Shown here piece after piece: positions 35,287-44,795 of a stretch of DNA of 64,000 nt. The stretch lies in the NCBI RefSeq assembly GCF_030272615.1, contig NC_081410.1:191913619-191977618 (forward strand), read 5' to 3'. Origin of the DNA: Cryptomeria japonica. Lineage: Eukaryota; Streptophyta; Pinopsida; Cupressales; Cupressaceae. The translations under genes and the position numbers were made by a program. A model generated the notes under the pieces. The model was given only the letters and a program-made list of their open reading frames with translations, was not told the DNA's origin and did not search any database. Position 1 is the stretch's first letter, and every line of letters begins with the position of its first letter.

Positions 35287-35919
35287 TGATCCCTTTTAAC
35301 ATCCTAGTATGTACAACATACTGCCTAGGACACCATATGATGACACCAAATCATATAGTGTCCTACGGGGTCATATGGGGTCTTAAGGGGCCATACATGT
35401 GTTCTAACACATGTGTGATCCCTTAGGATCCCATATGACCCCTTGTAAAGTCCTAACATGTACAACATACCCCCTAGGACCCCATATGACCCCATAGAAT
35501 AATATGTTGTCCTACGGGGTCATATGGGGTCCAAAGGGGCCATACATGTGTTCTAACACATGTGTGACCCCTTAGGAGCCCATATGACCCCTTTTAATGT
35601 CCAAACAGGTACAATATACCCCCTAGCACACCATATGACCCCATTGGATCATATAGTGTCATACGAGGTCATATGGGGTCCTAAGGGGCCATACATTCTA
35701 ACACATGTGTGACCCCTTAAGATCCCATATGGCCCCTTTTAACATCATAGTAGGTACAACAAACCTCCTAGGACACCATATGACCCCATAGAATTATATA
35801 GTGTCCTACAAGGTCATATGGGGTCCAAAGGGGCCATACATGTGTTCTAACACGTGATCCCTTAGTGCCTCTTAGGACCCCATATGACCCCTTTTAATGT
35901 CCTAGTAGGTACAACATAC
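35287..35919. repeat. CATATG/GACCCC satellite array, segment C
   Basis: About four monomers of the same satellite as segment B, with GTACAACATAC or GTAGGTACAACA words and ACATGTGTTCTAACACATGT palindromes. The segment ends inside GTAGGTACAACATAC; its last five bases, CATAC (35915-35919), are the target duplication of the retrotransposon that follows. Confidence 0.93.
35915..35919 (+). repeat. Left target-site duplication (CATAC) of Tat element 1
   Basis: CATAC here and at 44441-44445. Collapsing the two restores GTAGGTACAACATACCCTCTAG, a normal satellite junction. A 5-bp duplication is standard for Ty3/gypsy integrase. Confidence 0.93.
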
Positions 35920-37578
35920 TGTGTAGGAGAAAAAGTGACACTAAGCAAACATGCCCTAGTCTCACTTTCAACCACACACTTGTGGAATACGAAAGAGCCT
36001 AGAGGTATCACACAATTGGCTACTTCTTTTTGTGGAAGAGAGAGCCACGGGCTACCTATTAGGATTTCTATTCCTTTGTTGCAATTGAAAGATGAAATGA
36101 TGCAAGTTCAATCCCTAACCCCAAAGTGCGAGTATGAACTAATAACAAGATTGCAGAATTGAACTTAAACAATGGAAAGCTGTAAACACAAGGACAAGAT
36201 AAGAATGTAAATGCGTACCCGGTGTTAAAATATGAATGAAAATGTTTGGGACGGGGGCGCAGGCGCCACTGTCCTGATTCTGCCCCTGAAACTGCTCCGG
36301 AAACTACTGTTTTGCACTCTGGAAAAGCTGTCAAAAATGCTGAAAATGATGTCTGTAAGGAGGACCAGGGCGCCCAGCGCCCCTGTCCCAGGGACCAGGG
36401 CGCCCCACGCCCCTGTCCTGGTCTTTTGCTCTGAAATTTGGTGGGAAGGTCGGTCTCAGTCTGCTTCTCTCGGATCTGCAACCTGCGACGTCGTCCGAGT
36501 CCCGAAACTTGCACTTTCACTTGAAAAGGTGTTTGGGTGGCTATATAGGGTTTTGCCTTAGTCAAACCCCCGCTTCGGTGATTTCCACCTCCACGAATAG
36601 CCAAGTTGTATTGTAAAAATGTATTGTGTGTGCAGACCTAGTGTGTGTGCAAGGTCCTAAAATGCAAGAAAGCAAACTAGAGCAACCTAGAAAGTAAACC
36701 CTAATTGCTTGTAAACGATAATGTAAATGCTCTAAATCAAGATGCAAAGTGATCTAAAGCATGAATAAAGGATATATTGAAGCTTATGCAAAGACATGAA
36801 AACAACATGAAATCATACCCAATCCTCAAGGGAGGAGTACAAGCCAATCTTCAGTCGGTAATCTCCTATTGTTCTTCAATGTCTTCAAAGCTCTAAATGG
36901 ATGAATGAAATTGATAAATGCTTGATAGATGGATGTTGAATGTTGTTGAAGTTTTCAAAGATCGGCTCTTTCGCTGCATAGAAGGTCCCTCCAAACAAAA
37001 TTCGGATCCTTTCAAATGAAGAAAGAGAGCTCTTATATATGAAACCCTAGGTCTTCATTTTGTCTTTTGGCCGACCTAGAGATTGAATATCCCGCCAATT
37101 TCTTGGGGTTAAGCTTTATTTTATGATTGGATCGTGCTCCTAAAATTTCGGGAAAAATGTCCAGGACCATGTGCACTCCGGGCGCCATGGTCCTCTCCGG
37201 GCGCCATGGTCCTGACAACTTTTCACCAAATTTTCAGGGCCATCGGATATGATGATTTTAGAGAGAATCCTGAAGTTACAGGTGATTTCGAGATGTTTTG
37301 ACCCCCGAAACCAAGCCCCCAAGTTCGAAATAGGGCCTAATTAGGGTTTTTGATTAAATGATGTATTGGAGGAATAAATTGAAAGGGGCACACTTTAATG
37401 AAAGGGCCCAACTTTATGATATGGGAGATGATAAAATAGGACCTTAGACCTAATTAATTTGATTAATTAAGTGCTAAAGGGGAAATGCAATGCAAAATGC
37501 AAAATGCGCCAAGGCGGGTGCTAAACTAGGTGTGAAATTGTACCACCCTAGCAAGTGCGTACAATTTACGACGCTACA
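35920..37578 (-). repeat. 3' LTR of Tat element 1 (1,659 bp)
   Basis: Plus-strand TGTGTAGGAG...GACGCTACA, paired with 42751-44440. It contains two copies of a GGACCAGGGCGCC...CCCTGTCC GC-rich unit (36360-36420) and two GGGCGCCATGGTCC words (37185-37213). A CTATATAG box lies near 36540 and CATATATAAGAG on the minus strand near 37040. Confidence 0.93.
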
Positions 37579-37593
37579 TTTAGCCCCCACTTT
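37579..37593 (-). other. Polypurine tract of Tat element 1
   Basis: The minus strand reads AAAGTGGGGGCTAAA directly before the 3' LTR start TGTAGCG. The identical tract occurs at 46455-46469 in element 2. It would prime plus-strand DNA synthesis. Confidence 0.85.
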
Positions 37594-39197
37594 AGCAGTC
37601 ATATGAACACTACGTGCATATGCAAGCTAAAGTACAGAAAAGTAAACATTATTTGAAAAAGGATATATCCATAAGTCTGTTGAACGAAGCCCCCAGCGGT
37701 ATCTGCAGTACACAGTTAGGAACCGCACCCTACAAAACCACATGTTAGATCACAAAATCACCTAATGCTTACTAAGGAAGGTGATGAAAATTCGAGGGTA
37801 GCTATATGCCCCCCCTGTTTCGGCTTGCTAATTTTAGTGAGTTGAAACAGGGTATCATGTTTACCACTTCGAATTGTTAAAGAATATTGATGATAAATGC
37901 TCACAAGAAGATTTGATATGAGATCAAAAACTAATGGAGGATCATTTGGTAAGAAAGAGGACTAAATCTCAATTCCAACACAACAAAGAGTGTGAGGATT
38001 TGAGAGTTCTCTAACACAAGATGAAGGATGTAAATGGAAACAAAATGCAAAGAGAAAGAAAGAAAGGAAAAAAGCATGAATACACACATTGGTGATCCAT
38101 GAGAAGAATAGTGAGAGAGAAAATATGGACTTCTCGCCCCTAGATCTTGTCTAGGTGATCCATGTAAGGGAGGAGAGTGAGAAAGTCTAGCCTTATGCCG
38201 CTAGTTCCACTCAACCTCGTGCATGTGTGTGTAAGTGAGGTTAGAAGCACCTCATAGGAGTCTATGCCCGAGTATGCTACAACCTGTATATGTATAGTAC
38301 AAAAGCGTGACATCTCGCTCTAAGAGTCTGTGCTCTGGTTCCGAGAATAATCACCTTGCATAAAAGAAAAATGGAGACATCTCGCTCTAAGAGTCTGTGC
38401 TCTGGTTTCGAGAATGACCCATTGCTCAAAAAGTGTAATGTTTATGTCATAAGCAAAGTAGAACAAGGATACCCACCTTCATCACAAAAGAAGATACCCC
38501 AAAAATGCAACAATGTCATAGATCCAAGCAAGAGAGTTCTGCACTCCTTAAGCAAGGATAAGATAGTTGAAAAGGGATATCCTGTAGTATGTGTAAAGGA
38601 GATCCTTAGAGGAGAAGAGATCTTTGTACAAAAGACACCTATCCCCAAGAGGAATTGTTTTAGACAAATATAACATCTTCTAGAAGAAGACAAAGAAGAG
38701 AATAAGAATGCAATACTTCCTTCTTTTGCAAGGTGAAAGTGATTCTTAATGAAGGATGACGCTCTTTTTAACCCAATTAGGAGAGTGAATTCATTATGGA
38801 TGTATTTTACCAAGTGCAAAAGAGTTTGTAGTCAAGGACTTACACCTCTTGTAAGAGAGAATCCTTGAACAAACAACAACAAATGCATACAAGGAATAAC
38901 ATCAAGTAATAAAGTCCACACCATCCACGAAATAGGAAAAAGTGGATCCTTAGATAAAAATAAGGAAAGATCATTGCCTCAATGAGAAGGACTTACACAA
39001 TCTTCTAGGGAGAGATTTGGACATAAGCAAAAGAAGAGATATATGAAATCACTCTTGTCCCCATAGGAACAAGAAAATTAGGCTATTATGTTGCTTCAAA
39101 AAATATATGATTGCAGTACCATCATGAATGACAATGAGCCCCCAGTAAATGAGCTACCAATGTCACATAATGATGAGCAACATAATAGCCATTAATG
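37594..39197 (-). other. Non-coding 3' region of Tat element 1
   Basis: No pol or other recognised gene. It starts with a stem CCCTGTTTC (37813-37821) / GAAACAGGG (37844-37852) that is conserved in element 2. A 67-bp tandem duplication starts at 38309 and 38376 (GACATCTCGCTCTAAGAGTC). Short open frames here (e.g. 38356-38673 +) have no recognisable product. Confidence 0.6.
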
Positions 39198-42100
39198 TTA
39201 TTTAAAGACATGATAGATTGAATGAGGTATTTGAATATGACATGTTAAATGCTCAACTATAAGTGAGATCAAAAACATGTATAAAGTGATAAAAATTGAA
39301 GAAGAAAAGTCACAAGAAATCTTAGAAGAGGGATGAGTGTAATTTATTAGAGCCTTATCCCTAGAGGAAAGGACTTTATGATGAATAGGAGATAAAGATT
39401 CATAAGTGGATTTAGAAATTTGAGGGGATTCATAAAGAGATTTGTTCATCGCCAAGATTTCCTTATGAGGGGAATGAGAGTTGATAGAAGTAGAGGATGA
39501 TTTAGTTGAAGTGAGATCATCATCACTACTAAATATAGCATTCACATTGAGAGATGGTCTTTTAGATGCTTTGGTACATTTGCAGGGATTATAGCCGAGT
39601 CCAAAGGCATAATTGTGAAAATTAGTCTCTAGAGGAACTTTTATCCATTGTTCATGAGCACCGCAACCTTTTCCATGATACCCATGCTTAGCAAAAATAC
39701 GAAAACCACGACCATAACGATCAGCCATTTCAGGAAGAGAAGGTGGTTTTTCATAAGACAAAGAATCAAACTCTTCATAATTAGAGGCGTGAGGAGAAGA
39801 AGTTTGAGAAGCAGCCACAAAATTATTGCTCATAGGTTCATGTAAGACAGATTGATCTCTAGTTTCTTCCTTCTCTTTAACTTTAAGCACTCTAGGAGGA
39901 ACCCTATACTCACCTACAAAGGTGGGATTAAAATCAAGAGATCCCCAATCGTCTTCTGCGAGAACCTTCTCAGGATCAAAAACCTTTTCATGTGTAGACT
40001 CAAGTCGAGAAGGATCTTCTTCAGGAGCTTTAGGCTCATCCAAAGAATTTTGACTATCAGAGGGTGATGATTCATCCATAGGTATCTTGTTTAAAGAGTC
40101 ATCATTAGAAGAGGAAGATTTAGAAAAACTCCCTTTGGAAGTAGATGTTTGCAAACAAGCTTGAAGATTAGTATCACCTATCAAGGTATATGTCTTATTA
40201 TTATAAATAAATTTAACTTGTCTATGCAATGTAGAGGGGACAGCTTGCATACTGTGAATCCAAGGTCTCCCTAATAACAAGTTGTATGTTAGATTTCCCA
40301 ACATAACATGGATAGGAGTAGGCAAAGTAACAGGTCCCACTGTGATGGGTAGGGTGATAATACCTAATGAAGACTTAGCCACATTATCAAAGCCTCGAAT
40401 GGGACGAGAGTCAGGCTCAATAAGGGATGTATTCACATTCATCTTATGCAATAGATTAATGCTACACACATTAAGGCCAGAGCCATTATCTACCAGTGTT
40501 CGTCTTATAGCAGTGTCATTTATGATAACCGCAATCATCAAGGGATCATATTGTTGTTGAATTTCACTAGTAGGCAACTCATCTTGGGTAAACACAATTT
40601 GAGCTTTAGCATTCATCACAGAGTTAACCAAAGACACTATATTACTAGATGTATTAGGTGGAGGAACATTCAAATCTTTCAAGGCATCTTGTAACATTCC
40701 ATGATGAGCAGAAGAAGTTTGGATCAAATCCCAAAGGGATATCTTAGCAGGGGTAGTTTTAAGTTGTTCTATGAGATCATAGTCCTTACTAAGCATTTGT
40801 GAAATACGAGGAGCTTGAGGAAGAATAGGTTGGGAAGGAGGAAGTGAAGTGGGGATAACTGGAGGAGGATTAGGTTGCGTATTGTTTCTTGTGTTATAGG
40901 TATGGGCAACCGCATGATAACTCTCTCTAGTCAGTTGCTTAGCATACTCATAAGGGCTCTTAGTAGAATAACCTCCTTGCACAGTAATAATAGGTTTCTT
41001 AGGCATGAAAAAAGAATCATTAGCATAACCACCTTGAACCACTAAGATAGGCTTATTTACAGGTTGAGAATTTTGAGAAGGACAAGCACCTTGGACAGTG
41101 AAGAGAGGTTTGTTAGGTGTCTCATTCACATGTATCAAATTGATTGAGGATGGTTTAGAGGAATGAACAAAAGTGTTGGAAGAATTATTGATAGTCTTCT
41201 CTTGCACTAAAATCTTATCACGGATCAAATCAATTTTAGGAGAGAGACAAGGGATAGGCATTGATGTTCTAGTAGGAAGAGTAATACTAGGAAAGGTCAT
41301 ATCATCCTTTATCATCACAGGATCTACATGGGGAATAAACTCTCTAGGAGAAGGATCAACATTACTCTCTAAAGTCTCACTTTTGAGAGGGAGATCTTTG
41401 AAAGAGATGTTAACCATCTTGCTTTGAACTAGGGTTTCCTTATGAGTAGAACCAAGTTGAGGAGAGGGAGATGCTTTATTTTTAGAGGGAGAATAATTGA
41501 GATTCAAGGAAGGGGAGAAACTATCAAGGGAGTTTCCAATCTTGATTTCATCCCCTTTGGCTAGGGGTAGAGAATAATCTATACCTTCTTCTAATGGTTC
41601 ATCCCAAATAGTGAGGTTGTTGAAAGGAATGTTTGAAGTATTGTCAATTTCGGGAGAGGAGATAACATTGTTTATTAATTCCTCATCCTTAGGGGGAAGA
41701 TCATCAATAGATGTGTTAAACTCATCCTCTTTCCTCAAAATATGTTCAATATGATCTTTAGGGGAGAGAGAATTAAGGAAATTGCTTATTATTTCATCTT
41801 CTTTCTCTAAGGGATGCTTATGGGTAAGACAAACTTTAGGAGAAGGGTAAGCATTTATCATTAACTCATCATCTCTAGTGGGAATTTTGTTGGAAAATGA
41901 AATGCCATCACTAGGAAATGTAGGGATAATGTCATCTTCTTGCACAAAAGGATCCTCATGAAGGGAGTGTTTTTTAGGAGGAACATGAACATATTTCTCC
42001 AAAGATTCATGCTTAGGAAGGAGATCTTTGAAAGAAGTGTTCATAACCTCTTGTTGCACTAACATGCCCCCATTGGAAGGACCAACTTTAGTAGAAAATA

Positions 42101-42413
42101 AGTCAATGTACATCAATACCTTTTCACTTAGAGAGGCATCCTGTAGGGAAGGTGAAGTAACATTAAGAAAGGTGTTTATGATATCATTCTCTTCCTCTAG
42201 GATAGCTAAATAGGAAGGGCACATTTTAGGAGAATTGTCAAGATCACTCTTAAAGTCTTCATCCTTAGAGCATGGGAGAGTCTCAAAGGGATTGGTAGAA
42301 ACTTTTTTAGGCACTAAAATGTTGTTATAGATAGGGGGAGGTTCTTTAGGAGGAGGAAAAATTGAAACAAGGGAAGCTAACCCACTATCACATCTATGAA
42401 ATGAATGCATCAT
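39198..42413 (-). CDS. Gag-less Tat polyprotein of element 1 with protease and G-patch (1,071 residues)
   Basis: The frame is uninterrupted. Residues 1-430 are degenerate repeats of about 30-35 residues, acidic and Ser/Pro-rich, with recurring words such as LVQEK, NTSFKDLP, SPK and KEDDII. Residues 435-485 hold three KP(L/I)xxVQGxx motifs. A Tat-type spacer follows (TPAKISLWDLIQTSSAHHGML, about 553-573). The retropepsin-like protease has its catalytic VDNGSGLN at 641-648 (DNG in place of DTG/DSG, common in this lineage). A LLLGRPWIH motif is near 712-720 and a G-patch (about 895-930) reads RYGRGF...GYHGKGCG. There is no capsid domain, CCHC knuckle or reverse transcriptase. The last 100 residues have no counterpart in element 2. 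It would be made from the LTR promoter and would need Gag and Pol from other elements. Confidence 0.85.
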   Translation of the reverse strand: MMHSFHRCDSGLASLVSIFPPPKEPPPIYNNILVPKKVSTNPFETLPCSKDEDFKSDLDNSPKMCPSYLAILEEENDIINTFLNVTSPSLQDASLSEKVLMYIDLFSTKVGPSNGGMLVQQEVMNTSFKDLLPKHESLEKYVHVPPKKHSLHEDPFVQEDDIIPTFPSDGISFSNKIPTRDDELMINAYPSPKVCLTHKHPLEKEDEIISNFLNSLSPKDHIEHILRKEDEFNTSIDDLPPKDEELINNVISSPEIDNTSNIPFNNLTIWDEPLEEGIDYSLPLAKGDEIKIGNSLDSFSPSLNLNYSPSKNKASPSPQLGSTHKETLVQSKMVNISFKDLPLKSETLESNVDPSPREFIPHVDPVMIKDDMTFPSITLPTRTSMPIPCLSPKIDLIRDKILVQEKTINNSSNTFVHSSKPSSINLIHVNETPNKPLFTVQGACPSQNSQPVNKPILVVQGGYANDSFFMPKKPIITVQGGYSTKSPYEYAKQLTRESYHAVAHTYNTRNNTQPNPPPVIPTSLPPSQPILPQAPRISQMLSKDYDLIEQLKTTPAKISLWDLIQTSSAHHGMLQDALKDLNVPPPNTSSNIVSLVNSVMNAKAQIVFTQDELPTSEIQQQYDPLMIAVIINDTAIRRTLVDNGSGLNVCSINLLHKMNVNTSLIEPDSRPIRGFDNVAKSSLGIITLPITVGPVTLPTPIHVMLGNLTYNLLLGRPWIHSMQAVPSTLHRQVKFIYNNKTYTLIGDTNLQACLQTSTSKGSFSKSSSSNDDSLNKIPMDESSPSDSQNSLDEPKAPEEDPSRLESTHEKVFDPEKVLAEDDWGSLDFNPTFVGEYRVPPRVLKVKEKEETRDQSVLHEPMSNNFVAASQTSSPHASNYEEFDSLSYEKPPSLPEMADRYGRGFRIFAKHGYHGKGCGAHEQWIKVPLETNFHNYAFGLGYNPCKCTKASKRPSLNVNAIFSSDDDLTSTKSSSTSINSHSPHKEILAMNKSLYESPQISKSTYESLSPIHHKVLSSRDKALINYTHPSSKISCDFSSSIFITLYMFLISLIVEHLTCHIQIPHSIYHVFK

Positions 42414-42728
42414 GACAACAATTTTCCTCTTTCAAATGATAACACATGCAAAATAGAAGGAAATGTTTAATTTCAACCAATGCAAGCACTTAGAATGTAG
42501 ATAAAATTTATGATTCAAATGAGTTCCTAAATCAGATTTGAAATTATTGATCCCAATTAAGCTATCCACAAGTTCAACTTTGAATTGAAAAATTAAGGTT
42601 TTAGCAAAAATTTCCTCTAAATTTTTAAATCTTGCAAGAAATTAAAACTTGTAAATACAAATTTGAATTTGAAATAGCATAAACACTCAAATTTGAAAAC
42701 ATAAATCAGAATTTAGAGAAGATTGGAG

Positions 42729-42746
42729 TTCACGTCGGGTTCACCA
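42729..42746 (-). other. Primer-binding site (tRNA-Trp) of Tat element 1
   Basis: The plus strand reads TTCACGTCGGGTTCACCA, matching the 3' end of plant tRNA-Trp including CCA as I know that tRNA. The complementary TGGTGAACCCGACGTGAA on the element strand lies four bases inside the 5' LTR edge. It is a primer site and not a tRNA gene. Confidence 0.85.
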
Positions 42747-42750
42747 AAAA

Positions 42751-44440
42751 TGTGTAGGAGAAAAAGAAACACTAAGCAAACATGCCCTAGTCTCACTTTC
42801 AACCACACACTTGTGGAATACGAAAGAGCCTAGAGGTATCACACAATTGGCTACTTCTTTTTGTGGAAGAGAGAGCCACGGGCTACCTATTAGGATTTCT
42901 ATTCCTTTGTTGCAATTGAAAGATAAATGATGCAAGTTCAATCCCTAACCCCAAAGTGCGAGTATGAACTAATAACAAGATTGCAGAATTGAACTTAAAC
43001 AATGGAAAGCTGTAAACACAAGGACAAGATAAGAATGTAAATGCCTACCTGGTGTTAAAATATGAATGAAAATGTTTGGGACGGGGGCGTAGGCGCCACT
43101 GTCCTGATTCTGCCCCTGAAACTGCTCCGGAAACTACTGTTTTGCACTCTGGAAAAGCTATCAAAAATGTTGAAAATGATGTCTGTCAGGAGGACCAGGG
43201 CGCCCAGCGCCCCTGTCCCAGGGACCAGGGCGCCTAGCGCCCCTGTCCTGGCAGGACCAGGGTGCCCCACGCCCCTGTCCTGGTCTTTTGCTCTGAAATT
43301 TGGTGGGAAGGTTGGTCTCAGTCTGCTTCTCCCGGATCTGCAACCTGCGGCGTCGTCCGAGTCCCGAAACCTGCACTTTCACTTGAAAAGGTGTTTGGGT
43401 GGCTATATAGGGTTTTGCCTTAGTCAAACCCCCGCTTCGGTGATTTCCACCTCCATGAATAGCCAAGTTGTATTGTAAAAATGTATTGTGTGTGCAGACC
43501 TAGTGTGTGTGCAAGGTCCTAAAATGCAAGAAAGCAAACTAAAGCAACCTAGAAAGTAAACCCTAATTGCTTGTAAACGATAATGTAAATGCTCTAAATC
43601 AAGATGCAAAGTGATCTAAAGCATGAATAAAGGATATATTGAAGCTTATGCAAAGACATGAAAACAACATGAAATCATACCCAACCCTCAAGGGAGGAGT
43701 ACAAGCCAATCTTCAGTCGGTAATCTCCTATTGTTCTTCAATGTCTTCAAAGCTCTAAATGGATGAATGAAATTGATAAATGCTTGATAGATGGATGTTG
43801 AATGTTGTTGAAGTCTTCAAAGATCGGCTCTTTCGCTGCATAGAAGGTCCCTCCAAACAAAATTCGGATCCTTTCAAATGAAGAAAGAGAGCTCTTATAT
43901 ATGAAACCCTAGGTCTTCATTTCGTCTTTTGGCCGACCTAGAGATTGAATATCCCGCCAATTTCTTGGGGTTAAGATTTATTTTATGATTGGATCTTCCT
44001 CCTAAAATTTTGGGAAAAATGTCCGGGACCATGTGCACTCCGGGCGCCATGGTCCTCTCCGGGCGCCATGGTCCTGACAACTTTTCACCAAATTTTCAGG
44101 GCCATCGGATATGATGATTTTAGAGAGAATCCTGAAGTTACAGGTGATTTCGAGATGTTTTGACCCCCGAAACCAAGCTGCCAAGTTTGAAATAGGGCCT
44201 AATTAGGGTTTTTGATTAAATGATGTATTGGAGGAATAAATTGAAAGGGGCACACTTTAATGAAAGGGCCCAACTTTATGATATGGGAGATGATAAAATA
44301 GGACCTTAGACCTAATTAATTTGATTAATTAAGTGCTAAAGGGGAAATGCAATGCAAAATGCAAAATGCGCCAAGGCGGGTGCTAAACTAGGTGTGAAAT
44401 TGTACCACCCTAGCAAGTGCGTACAATTTACGATGCTACA
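42751..44440 (-). repeat. 5' LTR of Tat element 1 (1,690 bp)
   Basis: Matches 35920-37578 throughout. It is 31 bp longer because it has a third copy of the GGACCAGGG(C/T)GCC...CCCTGTCC unit (43193-43282). A CTATATAG box at 43403-43410 is shared by the LTRs of both elements. The open frames here and in the other LTRs are not genes. Confidence 0.93.
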
Positions 44441-44773
44441 CATACCCTCTAGCACACCATATGACCTCATAGGATCATATAGTGTCATACGGGGTCCTAA
44501 GGGGCCATACATGTGTTTTAGCACGTGTGACCCCTTGGGACCCCATATGACCCCTTTTAATGTCCTAGTAGGTATCACATACCCCTTAAGACACCATATG
44601 ACTGCATAGGATTATATAGCGTCCTACAAAATCATATGGGGTCTTAAAGGGCCACACATGTGTGACCCCTTAGGACCCCATAAGACCCCTTTTAAAGTCC
44701 TAGTATGTACAACATACCCTCTAGGACACCGTATGACTCCATAGAATCATATAGTGTGCTACGAGGTCATATG
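44441..44773. repeat. CATATG/GACCCC satellite array, segment D (right edge)
   Basis: About two monomers. The first five bases, CATAC, are the right target duplication of element 1. Regular satellite sequence stops after GAGGTCATATGAG at about 44774, where it gives way to AAAAAATAATTTAATATAAC, so this is the right end of the array. Confidence 0.92.
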
Positions 44774-44795
44774 AGAAAAAATAATTTAATATAAC

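Larger units (their letters stand above)
35920..44440 (-). mobile_element. Tat element 1: 8.5-kb pol-less Ty3/gypsy LTR retrotransposon
   Basis: Complete element on the minus strand. In element sense it runs: 5' LTR (44440-42751), primer-binding site (42746-42729), one long reading frame (42413-39198), about 1.6 kb of non-coding DNA, polypurine tract (37593-37579), 3' LTR (37578-35920). LTR ends are TGTAGC...CTACACA and the flanks carry CATAC duplications. The reading frame has the spacer, protease and G-patch region of Tat-lineage elements, but no reverse transcriptase, RNase H or integrase. It therefore needs pol from relatives such as element 2. The two LTRs differ by roughly 2 percent by eye, so the insertion is moderately old. 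It sits inside the satellite array. Confidence 0.93.

Noticed and set aside
36068-36604. Open frames within the LTRs (also near 43062, 45047, 56051, 56186)
   Set aside because: They occur in homologous positions of all LTR copies on both strands and come from the GC-rich LTR minisatellite; no protein family resemblance.
39648-42213. Plus-strand frames opposite the element 1 polyprotein
   Set aside because: They are mirror frames of a long real reading frame and show no domain.
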